Assembly: GCA_023432805.1 (NCBI GenBank)
Contig: JAEYUG010000008.1
Span: forward strand, 1-57,682
From: Bacteroidota bacterium
Lineage (GTDB): Bacteria > Bacteroidota > Ignavibacteria > SZUA-365
Reading direction: 5' to 3'
DNA: 57,682 bases
Under the pieces are notes generated by a model. It did not search any database. It saw only the letters and a list, made by a program, of their open reading frames with translations, and was not told where the DNA came from. Both the position numbers and the translations under genes were made by a program. The first letter of the stretch is position 1. Each line of letters begins with the position of its first letter. This document shows positions 42,575 to 51,563 of the stretch, piece after piece.

Positions 42575-45412
42575 TTACGATTCCTTCGTGACGCCGGGAC
42601 CGCCGAGCGCACTGCGTCCGCCGGTCAGCCGCGCGACCTGGATCTGCGTCGAGATGCGCTCCTTGAGCGCGCCGACATGGGAGATCACGCCAATGAGCGT
42701 GCCGTCCTGATGCAGCCCCGCGAGCGTTTGCAGCGCCGTGTCGAGCGCCTCGTCGTCGAGCGTCCCAAATCCCTCGTCGAGAAACAGCGACTCCACGCGC
42801 ACGCGCCGCCCCGCCATGCGCGCGAGCCCGAGCGCGAGCGCGAGACTCACGATGAAGCTCTCGCCGCCGCTCAGGTTGCGCGTGCTGCGGCGATCGCCGC
42901 CCTGCCAGGCGTCAATCACATCCAGTTCGAGTCCCGACACCGTGCCCTGTACGAGCACGTAGCGGTCGGTCATCTCGCGCAGCCGCCGGTTCGCATGCCC
43001 GATCATCAGCTCGAAGGTGAGACTCTGCACGAACACGCGGTAGCGCTTCCCGTCCGCACTCCCGATCAGTCCGTGCAGCGCATCCCACCGCTCGTAGTCG
43101 CGCTGCTTTCGAACGAGCGCCGCGACGAGCTGCGCGCGTCGCTCCCGCACCCGCTCCTGCTCCGCCAGTGCGACGCGCGCCAGCGTCAGTTCCTCGCGCA
43201 GTTCGGTCGTGCGTGCCATGAGCGTCGTCTGCTCGTCGATGAGGATTTCTCTCGGGACTTCCGTTCGCGCGGATGCACGCGCCTCGGCCAGGCGTTGATG
43301 CGCATCGCGTGCCCGCGTCTCGGCCGTGCCCAGCGCTCGCTCCACTGCGGAAACCTCCGCGTCGAGTGCCCTGCGCTCCTGCTCCGGCATCCGCGCTGCC
43401 GTGAACGCGGACTCGGACGTGAAGTCCGCTGCCTGCAACTGCGCGGTGAATGCGGACTCCGCATCTGCCAGCGCCGTGCGCGCGGATGCCAGCTCGGCCT
43501 CGAACCGGGCGAGATCGCGGGCAACGGAGTCGCGGGCGGATTCCGCGGCGGCTTGTGCGGCACGTGCCGCAGTGAGTGCTTCCGATGCCGTGTCGGCATC
43601 CCGTGCGAGACGCGCCTCTTCGTCGTCGACCACACGCGCGCCGAAGAGCTCCGCGCGCTCGCTGCGCGCAGTTGCAGTCGTGCCGTCGAGTGCGAGCAGA
43701 TCCGCGTGCGAACGCTGCAGTTCCGCACGCTGCGCCTCGAGTGCATCCATCTGTGTTCGGACGGCGGCAATGCCCGCCTGCGCAGTGCGTGCGGATTCGA
43801 GTCTGCGCTTCACATCCTTCAGTTCCTTCGCCGCACGTTCGAGCTCCTCGATCGCACCGGGCTGCCGCGGGATGTCGTGATCGACGAAGGGATGTGCGGT
43901 GGAGCCGCAGAGGGGACACGGCGCATCACGCTCGAGCTCGGCGCGGAGCTGCTCCAGATCGCTGATGCGCTTCTCGAAGAGTACGGTGCGACGCAACAGG
44001 TCCTCTTCCCTTTCGAGCAGTTCGAGGCGCGCCTCGTCGAGGGGAATCTCCCGATCCAGCTGCGCCTGCCGCTCCTCGAGCATGGGACGCGCGGCCTCGC
44101 TGGTCCGATCGATCTCCGCGACGAACGTCGCCGTCTCTTCGCGCACATCACTGGCGCCGGCATCCGCAGCCTGCGCATTCGCCGCACCGCGCGCGGCGGA
44201 GCGATCGGCAAAGATCGTCCGCATCGCCGCGACCCACGCATCGCGTACCGTGCGCGCCACGCGCAGATCGCGCGCGAGCACCTGCGCCGCATCACGGATG
44301 CGCGCATCGCGTGCAGCCAGATCCGCATCGAGCGCACGCACGCGCATGAACATGGGACGCGCCTGCTCGCGTGCCTCCCGTGCGGCGCTGTCGATCGCCA
44401 CCGCGGCGTCGACCGCACTCGCGGCGCGGGTGGCTTCCTCTGTGCGCGCGGGAAGTGCCGCCACGGCCGTGGCGTGCCCGTCGCCTGCGCGCTGCACGGC
44501 GCTGCGGCGAGACGCGACATCGCGCCACGCGCCTTCCAGTTCCAACGCCTGTCGTGCTGCCGCGAGTCGTGTGCGGTCGCCGTTACGCGCTGCATGCGCT
44601 TCCCGCGCGGAGACGAGCTCGGTATCGCGCTCGGTGACCTCGCGCATAAGACGCGTGATGCCGTCGAGCCAGTCGATCAGACCGCCCAGCTCCTTCGCGC
44701 GCAGCTCTGCTGCGGACAGATCGGTCTCGACCTCGGATGCGCGCGTGCGTAGCGCTGCCTCGTCGTCGGCCGACAGCGACACGAGCGCGTCGAGCTCGCG
44801 CGTGAGCGTCGTCCGTGCCGCATCCTCGTCGCGGCGGCGTTCGTGCACGAGCATGCCGATGCGGCTGTAGATCTCCGTGCCGGTGATCTGCTCGAGTATC
44901 GGCGCGCGCTCGTCGGGGGGCGCGTCGAGAAAGGCCGCGAAACTGCCCTGCGCCAACAGCATCGAGCGCGTGAAGCGTGTGAAGTCCATGCCCGTCTCGG
45001 CGTCGATGCGTGCGGCCACGTACGCGATCTTGTTCTCGAGCACCTCACCGGTCAGCGCGTCGGAGATTTCATGCCGCGGCTGCTGCAGCTCGCCGGTGTG
45101 CCGGTTGCGCGCGCGGTGCTGGCTCCACGTGCAGCGGAAGCGTCCCGCCCCCGTTGCGAACTCGACTTCGGCGGAGCATTCGCCTGTGCCGCGGGACATG
45201 ATTTCATTCGTGGACTTGGTCACCTTGTCCAGCCGTGGCGTCCGCCCGTACAGCGCCAGACAGATCGCGTCGAGGATCGTCGACTTGCCGGCGCCCGTGG
45301 GACCCGTGATCGCGAAGATGCCGTTGGCCGCATACTCCGGATGCGTAAAGTCGATGTGCCACGCGCCCGCAAGCGAGTTCAGGTTCTTGAACCGCACCGA
45401 GAGAATCCGCAT
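42575..45412 (-). CDS. sbcC: Nuclease SbcCD subunit C (SMC-like ATPase)
   Basis: ATPase partner of SbcD; the complex resects DNA ends and cleaves hairpins. Seen: Walker A GPTGAGKSTILDAI (about 37-50), two long coiled-coil arms with the zinc-hook CPLCGSTAHPF near 500, signature LSGGESFIVSLALALGL near 845 and Walker B ESLFLDEGFGTLD near 877. Length 945 aa fits the family. Its ATG directly follows the sbcD stop with no gap. It is odd to find this DNA-repair pair inside a long sugar-gene run. In a genome with many inverted repeats, the hairpin-cutting activity is worth noting. Confidence 0.96.
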   Translation of the reverse strand: MRILSVRFKNLNSLAGAWHIDFTHPEYAANGIFAITGPTGAGKSTILDAICLALYGRTPRLDKVTKSTNEIMSRGTGECSAEVEFATGAGRFRCTWSQHRARNRHTGELQQPRHEISDALTGEVLENKIAYVAARIDAETGMDFTRFTRSMLLAQGSFAAFLDAPPDERAPILEQITGTEIYSRIGMLVHERRRDEDAARTTLTRELDALVSLSADDEAALRTRASEVETDLSAAELRAKELGGLIDWLDGITRLMREVTERDTELVSAREAHAARNGDRTRLAAARQALELEGAWRDVASRRSAVQRAGDGHATAVAALPARTEEATRAASAVDAAVAIDSAAREAREQARPMFMRVRALDADLAARDARIRDAAQVLARDLRVARTVRDAWVAAMRTIFADRSAARGAANAQAADAGASDVREETATFVAEIDRTSEAARPMLEERQAQLDREIPLDEARLELLEREEDLLRRTVLFEKRISDLEQLRAELERDAPCPLCGSTAHPFVDHDIPRQPGAIEELERAAKELKDVKRRLESARTAQAGIAAVRTQMDALEAQRAELQRSHADLLALDGTTATARSERAELFGARVVDDEEARLARDADTASEALTAARAAQAAAESARDSVARDLARFEAELASARTALADAESAFTAQLQAADFTSESAFTAARMPEQERRALDAEVSAVERALGTAETRARDAHQRLAEARASARTEVPREILIDEQTTLMARTTELREELTLARVALAEQERVRERRAQLVAALVRKQRDYERWDALHGLIGSADGKRYRVFVQSLTFELMIGHANRRLREMTDRYVLVQGTVSGLELDVIDAWQGGDRRSTRNLSGGESFIVSLALALGLARMAGRRVRVESLFLDEGFGTLDDEALDTALQTLAGLHQDGTLIGVISHVGALKERISTQIQVARLTGGRSALGGPGVTKES

Positions 45413-46663
45413 CTACTCCTCCCCTTCGTCCATTTCGTGTAGCGCTGTGAGCGCCTCACAGTACGTCGCGGTCAGCTCCGCGCGCTGCGCCTCGTCGACG
45501 TTCCGCGCGGCGAGCAGCCGCGCGAACACCGTCAGTTCGTCGAGCGCATCGAGTGTCTCGCCATCGCTCCCGCGCAGCTGCAGCGCGCGCATGGCGGGCA
45601 CATCCTGCGCGCGCAGCACCTCGAGCTTCGTCTCCGACACACGTTCGAGCACGCGATCCTGCAGATCGCCGAGCGCCTCCGCGCCCTCGTGCACGACCTC
45701 GAGCATGACAGGCTCGTCGGATGCGGCCAGTGCGTCGAGCTGCTCGACGATCTCCTGCCACGACCCCCGCACCCGCGCCATCCTGCGGAAGCATGGCACG
45801 CCGAGCCGCCGCACGCTGCAGGCATGTTGCATTTCTGCGACACCCTCCCCCCCCAGCTCGACGATGCAGACGCTCTTCTCCTGCCCCACTTCCCCGAACC
45901 CCATCGCGATCGGCGAACCGCTGTAGCGGATCGTCGTGGCGCCAGACACATCCTGTGGCACGTGCAGGTGACCGAGCGCGACGTAGGCGGCCTCGCTGCC
46001 GAACACGTCGGAGGGCGCGTGCGAGAGGCTTCCGATGGAAAGGTCGCGCACTCCATCGCCCTCGACCGTACGTCCCCCGGCCGTGAAGAGATGTCCCGTC
46101 ACCACGATGGGCAGCGGCATCCCGCATCCGATCCTCACCTCGCGCGCCGCATCGAGCACCGCGGCGTAGTGCGCACGCAATCCCTCGAGCAGCTTGTGAT
46201 CCTTGTCGTCGGTGCTCTCGCCCGCCTCGACCGTGCGCAGGTCGCGGTCCCGCAGATACGGCACCGCACACACGATGAGCGCGGGCGCATCGTCGGCATC
46301 ACGCAGCACGAGCACCTCGTCGCGCAGATCCGCAGGGGGAGCGCCGATCACGTGCACGTCGAGCGCGCGCAGCAGTGCGGCGGGCGCGTCCAGCAGGGAT
46401 GGCGAATCGTGGTTGCCTGCCACGACGACCACGTGGCGGCAGTGCGACTGCGCGGCCTTCCAGAGGAAGCGGTAGTAGAGATTCTGTGCACGGGTTCCGG
46501 GCGTGCTCGTGTCGAAGATGTCGCCCGCGACGATGAGCACGTCGATGCGCTCGTCGTCGAGCGTCGCGGCGAGCCAGTCGAGAAAGGCCGCGAACTCGTC
46601 GTGCCGCTGGCGACCGTGCAGGGTGCGGCCGAGATGCCAGTCCGATGTGTGCAGGATTCTCAT
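45413..46663 (-). CDS. sbcD: Nuclease SbcCD subunit D (metallophosphoesterase)
   Basis: Mn-dependent phosphoesterase of the SbcCD complex, 416 aa. Seen: phosphoesterase motifs MRILHTSDWHLGRTLHGRQR (1-20), VLIVAGDIFDTSTPG (about 43-57), VVVVAGNHDSP (about 78-88), VVTGHLFTAGG (about 185) and VALGHLHVPQDV (about 225), which together bind the two metal ions. The gene ends immediately before sbcC, so the products are made in equal amounts, and begins 12 bases after the xylulokinase stop. Confidence 0.96.
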   Translation of the reverse strand: MRILHTSDWHLGRTLHGRQRHDEFAAFLDWLAATLDDERIDVLIVAGDIFDTSTPGTRAQNLYYRFLWKAAQSHCRHVVVVAGNHDSPSLLDAPAALLRALDVHVIGAPPADLRDEVLVLRDADDAPALIVCAVPYLRDRDLRTVEAGESTDDKDHKLLEGLRAHYAAVLDAAREVRIGCGMPLPIVVTGHLFTAGGRTVEGDGVRDLSIGSLSHAPSDVFGSEAAYVALGHLHVPQDVSGATTIRYSGSPIAMGFGEVGQEKSVCIVELGGEGVAEMQHACSVRRLGVPCFRRMARVRGSWQEIVEQLDALAASDEPVMLEVVHEGAEALGDLQDRVLERVSETKLEVLRAQDVPAMRALQLRGSDGETLDALDELTVFARLLAARNVDEAQRAELTATYCEALTALHEMDEGEE

Positions 46664-46675
46664 GGGGTGGTCATA

Positions 46676-48196
46676 TCAATCCCGTGGCAGTGCGGCGAAC
46701 TGCTCGCGCAGTGCGGGATACAGCGCGGTGTAGCGCGCGTACATCCGTTCGTAGACGGACCGGTCCGCACCGGGTGCGACAGGCTCGCCCGTGCGCACGA
46801 CGCGGCGCACGGCCTCGTCGACGCTCGCGAACACGCCGGCGCCGGTGCCTGCGAGCAGCGCCGCGCCGAAGGCCGCGCCCTCGGCCACGTTCACTCCCGC
46901 GACAGGTGCGCCAAACACGTCGGCCATGAGCTGCCGCCAGAGCGCGCTGCGTGCGCCGCCCCCACTGATGCGCAGGGTGTCGGGTCGGATGCCGAGCGCG
47001 TGCACGAGTTCGAGGCTGTCGCGCAGTCCGAAGGTGATGCCCTCGATCACGGCGCGCAGCAGATGCGAGCGGGTATGGCGCGCGGTGAGGCCAAAGAAGA
47101 CGCCTCGGGCGAAGGGATCGGGGTGGGGACAGCGTTCGCCAGTCAGATACGGAAGGAAGAGCAGGGATTCGCAGCCGGCTGGAATCTTCGCGGCCTCTTC
47201 CATCATGACCTCGTAGGTGTCTCGATCCTGCATCCGCGCGAGGGTCTGCTCGCGTTCGCAGAACTCGTCGCGAAACCAGCGGAGGCTTCCCCCGGCCGAG
47301 AGCATCACCCCCATGACATGCCAGGTGCCGGGGGCGGCATGACAGTAGGCATGCACGCGCCCGGCGGTGTCGGGACGGTACTCCTCCATCCCCGCAAACA
47401 CGACGCCCGAGGTGCCGATCGTGACGGAGACGCCTCCTGCGAGCACGCCGCATCCCACGGCCTCGGCGGCCTGGTCGCCCGCACCACCGACGACGGGCGT
47501 GCCGTTCGCGAGTCCGCTTGCGCGCGCGCCCTCGACGGAGACGTAGGCGCTGACCTCGGTGCTCTCGGTAACGTCGGGCATCCACGCAGCGGGAATCTCG
47601 AGGGCACCCAGCAGGTCGGTGCTCCAGCGGCGGGCGCCGACATCGAAGAGCGAGGTGCCGCTCGCGTCGCTCACGTCGCCGAAGTACGTGCCGGTGAGAC
47701 GGAAGCGGATGTAGTCCTTCGGCAGCAGCACGTGCGCGATGCGCGCGGCGAGGTCGGGCTCGTGGCGGCGCATCCAGAGGATCTTGGGTGCGGTGAAGCT
47801 GGGCAGCACGGGCTTGCCGGTGATGCGCAGCAGAGTGTCGCGGCCGATGCGCGCCTCGATGGCGGCGCATTCGTCGGCCGTGCGCTGGTCGTTCCAGAGG
47901 ATGCAGGGTCTAATGACCTCGCCTGCCGCGTCGAGGACGACAAGGCCGTGCATCTGGCCGGAGAGTCCCACGCACGCGATGGAAGCGGGATCGGCGCCGG
48001 CGCTTTCGAGCACGAGGCCGATGGCGGTGCAGACGCCGCGCCACCAGTCGTCGGGATCCTGTTCGCTCCAGAGGGGACGCGGGGTGCTGATCGGATAGGC
48101 GCTGGTAGCGCTGGCGACGAGTGCGCCGTGCTCGTCGAGCAGCATGGCCTTCGCGCCGCTGGTGCCGAGGTCGATGCCGAGCAGGAGTGGGGTCAT
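46676..48196 (-). CDS. xylB: Xylulokinase (FGGY family)
   Basis: Phosphorylates D-xylulose (or a similar ketose) with ATP. Seen: N-terminal LLLGIDLGTSGAKAMLLDEH, GLSGQMHGLVVLDAAGE (about 77-94), LLPKDYIRFRLTGTYFGDVS, GGAGDQAAEAVGCGVL and the C-terminal FGGY signature region ITFGLRDSLELVHALG, ISGGGARSALWRQLMADVFG. Length 506 aa is standard. I chose the ATG at 48196; a GTG two codons earlier is also possible and neither has a strong ribosome site. A xylose-isomerase-like protein is encoded 3.4 kb away at 51632-52777. It begins 31 bases after the RNase H gene. Confidence 0.92.
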   Translation of the reverse strand: MTPLLLGIDLGTSGAKAMLLDEHGALVASATSAYPISTPRPLWSEQDPDDWWRGVCTAIGLVLESAGADPASIACVGLSGQMHGLVVLDAAGEVIRPCILWNDQRTADECAAIEARIGRDTLLRITGKPVLPSFTAPKILWMRRHEPDLAARIAHVLLPKDYIRFRLTGTYFGDVSDASGTSLFDVGARRWSTDLLGALEIPAAWMPDVTESTEVSAYVSVEGARASGLANGTPVVGGAGDQAAEAVGCGVLAGGVSVTIGTSGVVFAGMEEYRPDTAGRVHAYCHAAPGTWHVMGVMLSAGGSLRWFRDEFCEREQTLARMQDRDTYEVMMEEAAKIPAGCESLLFLPYLTGERCPHPDPFARGVFFGLTARHTRSHLLRAVIEGITFGLRDSLELVHALGIRPDTLRISGGGARSALWRQLMADVFGAPVAGVNVAEGAAFGAALLAGTGAGVFASVDEAVRRVVRTGEPVAPGADRSVYERMYARYTALYPALREQFAALPRD

Positions 48197-48227
48197 GGTC
48201 ACTCGTGGAGGCTGCAGATGGTTGGAA

Positions 48228-48737
48228 TCAGGGACGCGAACGCGGCATGGGTTCGCGCGTGTCGGCGAGCAGGTCGGGTCCCTTCGTCGCAGCGACCGCG
48301 AGTTCGTCGCAGCGCTCGTTGAGGGGATCGCCGGCGTGGCCGCGGGTCCAGTGGAACGTGACGCGGTGCGTGCGCAGCAGTTCGAGGAGCGTGGCCCAGA
48401 GATCGGGATTCAGGGCGGGATCCTTCTTGTTGCGCATCCAGTTGTTGCGGCGCCAGCGTTCGGCCCAGCCCTGGTCGATCGCGTCGACGATGTAGCGGGA
48501 GTCGGTGTAGAGGTCGACGGTGCAGGGTTCCTTCAGTGCGCGGAGGGCGGCGATCACGCCGCGCAGTTCCATGCGGTTGTTGGTCGTGCTCTTGTAGCCG
48601 GCGGAGAGTTCCTTTGCCGTGCCGTTGAACATGAGGATGGCGCCGTAGCCGCCGGGACCCGGGTTGCCCGAGCAGGCGCCGTCGGTGTAGATGGTGACCG
48701 TCTTGCGGTCTGCGTGCGTGTGCGTGTCAGCTGCCAT
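48228..48737 (-). CDS. rnhA: Ribonuclease HI
   Basis: Degrades RNA in RNA-DNA hybrids. Seen: the four carboxylates D19 (IYTDGACSGNPGPGGYGA), E57 (NRMELRGV), D79 (LYTDSRYIVDAI) and D144 (NERCDELA), plus the handle WMRNKKDP and FHWTRGHAGDPLNE. Length 169 aa is usual. It may be the first gene of the long minus-strand run or a separate unit upstream of xylB; the 31-base gap leaves both open. Confidence 0.97.
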   Translation of the reverse strand: MAADTHTHADRKTVTIYTDGACSGNPGPGGYGAILMFNGTAKELSAGYKSTTNNRMELRGVIAALRALKEPCTVDLYTDSRYIVDAIDQGWAERWRRNNWMRNKKDPALNPDLWATLLELLRTHRVTFHWTRGHAGDPLNERCDELAVAATKGPDLLADTREPMPRSRP

Positions 48738-48829
48738 GAAATCGAGAGAATGGAATCGCGATGATGAACCCGAAATCTACACAATCCCCCATCATCTCCA
48801 CACGCCGCCGGCGGGTGCGCGGATCGGTA

Positions 48830-49315
48830 TCAGTGATGCAGAATGAAGCGCGCGCGTTCTGCTCGCAGCATGTCGTATGTATTCATGAAACGAATCCCGA
48901 GGCCGATGCATGCATTCGGAATCTTGACCCTTCGGCGTGATTCAGAGGGAGTCTCGTGCGTGACTACAACATAGCCATCGGCGAGCGCATGGGCAATGAG
49001 ATAGAAGTCTGCGACCTGCAGAAAGGTGCTGATCGCGGCAGGCTCGTATTGCTGCTGTGACACCCAGGTGCTGACAGCGCCGAAGTGAGAAGCCACGTGA
49101 CTGTCTGTCCGTCGAATGAGTCCATTCCCATGCAGGCGAAGCCAATCTGACAGTTCGTCGTCACCTGCAGTAATCTCGTCTCCTACCTTGTCGATGCTGA
49201 ACACGCGTCCGGTTGCGTTGCTCGCGATGAGCCAATCCCAGAATGCCGGGCAGAACTCGAACCCATAGTGCAGATTCTTCGCCTGAATGAAGACGTTCGC
49301 ATCGAGCAAATACAT
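48830..49315 (-). CDS. DUF4411 (PIN-like) toxin candidate
   Basis: Predicted PIN-fold ribonuclease, 161 aa. Seen: MYLLDANVFIQAKNLHYGFE with the first Asp (D5), the Glu in DEITAGDDEL, and ADFYLIAHALADGYVVVTHE with the third Asp, then IPNACIGLGIRFMNTYDMLR. The start shares one base with the upstream stop (TAATG). DUF4411 genes commonly follow ImmA/IrrE-XRE genes and are regarded as a toxin-antitoxin type pair; the toxin role here is inference. Base composition is lower in G+C than the sugar genes. Confidence 0.82.
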   Translation of the reverse strand: MYLLDANVFIQAKNLHYGFEFCPAFWDWLIASNATGRVFSIDKVGDEITAGDDELSDWLRLHGNGLIRRTDSHVASHFGAVSTWVSQQQYEPAAISTFLQVADFYLIAHALADGYVVVTHETPSESRRRVKIPNACIGLGIRFMNTYDMLRAERARFILHH

Positions 49316-50466
49316 TACGGCATCACCCCCAGTTCACGTGCTGCTTGATAAATCGTTCGTGGGGAACGTACGCCGAGCATGCGAAACGCATCCTGAAAGA
49401 GTGTGTGTCCCTCGAGCGTACTCGAGAGCATCGCGCGCGCGAATCGTTTGCCGGTGCGCATCCCGAGTGTTCGGTAGAAATCACCCCCTCCGGATTCCCC
49501 CGATTGAACTGCACGGAATCGTGTCACTTCCACTTCGTGAAGGGTCCACAAGGTCTGCTCATCGATCCGACCTGCATCATGCAATCGTCGCAGCACGACG
49601 AGCGTACTGACCTTGAACATTCGCGCGAGCCTCTGCAACTCGACGGTCACTTGTTCATGAGAACGGTATTCAGCGTTCACAGCGGCCACTGGTGCAAGAA
49701 TCTCAGCTGCAACGGCATTGCACCATCGTTCCGTGTGCAGACGAGGCACACGACCGGCAGTCACATCGAACACGCCGCTTTCCCCAACCCACACGTGTAC
49801 GAGTTCATGTGCAAGAGTGAACATCTGCGCGGCCTTGCTGTCTGCCGCATTGATGAAGACCAATGGGGCGCTGCTGTCAGCAAGCGCGAAACCCCGGAAC
49901 TCGGCGACGGACAGTTTCCGATGACTGTTGCTTCCGACAATCGAGCTTGCCATCACGAGCACACCCAGCTCCTCGGCACGCACCATCATCTGACGAAGTG
50001 CATCTGTCCACGTCGGGAGCGCAGCACGATCTTCGATCGTCAGGTCAAGTGCTGACCGTATTGCGGCCGCAACAGAGAATACGTCTCCGTGCGGTTGAAT
50101 ACTCCCAACAAACCCCGGGTTTGGCAGACCATGCTGACGTGCATATTCGCGGAACCAGTCTTGTCGTTGCTGGCAGAGATACACTGTCTCGAGGAGGTCC
50201 GGACTGGGACGCATCGTGTCGCGATCGGATTGCGTGCGGTAATCTGCGATCGGAAGGCTCTCATTCGGCGGTACCGGAAGAAACAAGTATCCGATGGGAA
50301 CGTGCACTGCATGTGCATACTGTTCGAGCTGGCGAAGCGTTGGAAGAATCGCGCCCGCCTCCCAGTCGGCAAGTTTTGGAAACCGTGCGAAGAGAACATG
50401 CATGTCGAGCCCGGAGCGCTCTCGCGCCCATATGAGCATGGTTGGATTGACGGGTATCCGGTTCAT
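49315..50466 (-). CDS. XRE/ImmA-IrrE regulator-metallopeptidase (antitoxin candidate)
   Basis: Two-domain protein of 383 aa. Seen: N-terminal helix-turn-helix (about 1-60; MLIWARERSGLDMHVLFARF, LPTLRQLEQYAHAVHVPIGYL) and an ImmA/IrrE metallopeptidase domain with zinc motif LAHELVHVWVG (HExxH near 220) and a later Asp/Glu region. The fusion is typical for genes next to DUF4411. It likely represses its own operon and cleaves or neutralises a partner on a stress signal; no target is visible. It ends with a one-base overlap with the PIN gene. An A+T-rich stretch lies just before its start. Confidence 0.85.
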   Translation of the reverse strand: MNRIPVNPTMLIWARERSGLDMHVLFARFPKLADWEAGAILPTLRQLEQYAHAVHVPIGYLFLPVPPNESLPIADYRTQSDRDTMRPSPDLLETVYLCQQRQDWFREYARQHGLPNPGFVGSIQPHGDVFSVAAAIRSALDLTIEDRAALPTWTDALRQMMVRAEELGVLVMASSIVGSNSHRKLSVAEFRGFALADSSAPLVFINAADSKAAQMFTLAHELVHVWVGESGVFDVTAGRVPRLHTERWCNAVAAEILAPVAAVNAEYRSHEQVTVELQRLARMFKVSTLVVLRRLHDAGRIDEQTLWTLHEVEVTRFRAVQSGESGGGDFYRTLGMRTGKRFARAMLSSTLEGHTLFQDAFRMLGVRSPRTIYQAARELGVMP

Positions 50467-50604
50467 GGGAATCGCGATAATATACGCACGACTTCAGCTC
50501 ATCGAACATCCAACTCGTCGACGAACATGAATCCCTCGTAACGCTCGCCTTCGTGACGCCACGATGACGAGATTCTTGCTCAACAGGCGGCGGGGTGCAC
50601 AGGA
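50467..50604 (-). promoter_or_regulatory. Leader and probable promoter of the ImmA/IrrE-DUF4411 pair
   Basis: The minus strand has gtatattatc 11-20 bases before the ATG, which looks like a -10 box and would leave a very short leader. I see no convincing -35 at the right distance (TTGGAT is 23 bases upstream, too far). The rest of the gap shows no gene. Confidence 0.35.
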
Positions 50605-51037
50605 TCACCTGCCGACAATGTAGGAGTAGGAGATCATGACGAGGACGTGTCTCTCCATCGTCTCATCGTAGGTGATCCACGGAGGAAGTCCCAGATCGTA
50701 CCCGATGGTCTTGAGAAAGGGCACGCGGCATGTCACTTCAACGAGGGAGGAGCCTGCTCCGTATCCGATGCCCGCAACGGTGTTGAAGCCTCGCATCCAG
50801 TTCTTCGTTTTCAGATATGTCCGATGCCCGATTTCCTCCACATCATCCAATAGCTTGAGAAATCCGACACCCGCGAGAAGGTACCAGGGTGCAGGCTCCG
50901 ACATCAGAACCGCGTCGAGGAGCACGCGTCCATGTTCAAACAGGCATGGGCGCACGAGATTGCGCCGCCGCAGGTCGAAAGACCAGCAGGCAGCAAACAA
51001 CCACTACATGCACTGCAACATGTCGACAGATCTTCAC
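50605..51037 (-). pseudogene. Frameshifted gene for a small exported beta-barrel-like protein
   Basis: A GTG at 51037 with GGAGG six bases upstream starts a clear signal peptide (MKICRHVAVHVVVVCCLLVF then RPAAAQSRAPMPV) that stops at 50936. In the next frame, from about 50930, the reading continues as SEPAPWYLLAGVGFLKLLDD, KTKNWMRGFNTVAGIGYGAG, EVTCRVPFLKTIGYDLG and ends VLVMISYSYIVGR, alternating strands with a C-terminal aromatic as in small outer-membrane barrels. A single-base shift near the CCTGTTTGAAC sequence joins the two into about 143 residues. So it is a recently broken gene, a sequencing error, or less likely a shift-regulated one. It lies 37 bases after the DUF1579-like gene. Confidence 0.6.
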
Positions 51038-51074
51038 AGCGAACCTCCGTCATGCAGGATGTGCACGCCCCGCC

Positions 51075-51533
51075 CTACTCCACCGGTGCGTAGATGACGT
51101 GCACGGCGGGACTCTCTTCGCCGTCGGGGGTGATGTTGGTCATGTCGAGCACGAGCGAGTTGTCGGCTTCGCGCCGCAGCGTGATGCGCCAGCCCCAGTC
51201 GGGTCCCTCGGGCGCGGGATAGCTGCCGCTGACGGCGAACCCGGCTTCCTCAGTGTAGGTGCCGGCAAACTGCATGATCGAGGCGCTCTGATGCCACGAA
51301 TCCACCCACGCGCAGGTCGCCGCACCGTTCTCGGCGGCACAGAAGAGAAGGATCCCCTCGTTGGCCTTGCCGTCATGACTCCACGTGTAGCGCAGCTCGA
51401 AGGCCGCACCGCCGGCCACGACCTCGCCGGTGCTCGTCCCGTCACTGATGAATTCCGGATCGGGCAGGAAGAAGAGAAACAGGTGATTGCGTCCGGCGCG
51501 TCGGCCGGACCACGATGTGAAGCGCTCTTTCAT
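51075..51533 (-). CDS. DUF1579-like hypothetical protein
   Basis: Cytoplasmic-looking 152-residue protein with lipocalin-like beta pattern. Seen: GRNHLFLFFLPDPEFISDGT, GAAFELRYTWSHDGKANEGILLF, TCAWVDSWHQSASIMQFAGTY and WGWRITLRREADNSLVLDMTNI. The W-D-S-W-H segment and the repeated W pattern resemble DUF1579 proteins. CAGGAG eight bases before the ATG at 51533 supports the start. Function is not known. It stands after the isomerase-like gene, separated from it by a strong hairpin. Confidence 0.7.
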   Translation of the reverse strand: MKERFTSWSGRRAGRNHLFLFFLPDPEFISDGTSTGEVVAGGAAFELRYTWSHDGKANEGILLFCAAENGAATCAWVDSWHQSASIMQFAGTYTEEAGFAVSGSYPAPEGPDWGWRITLRREADNSLVLDMTNITPDGEESPAVHVIYAPVE

Positions 51534-51563
51534 GCGGGGTCTCCTGAAGGGGATGTGGATGCA

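Noticed and set aside
45689..48322. 877-codon plus-strand open frame across xylB and sbcD
   Set aside because: Antisense to two well-defined genes, low-complexity composition rich in R, H, A and G, no motif and no ribosome site.
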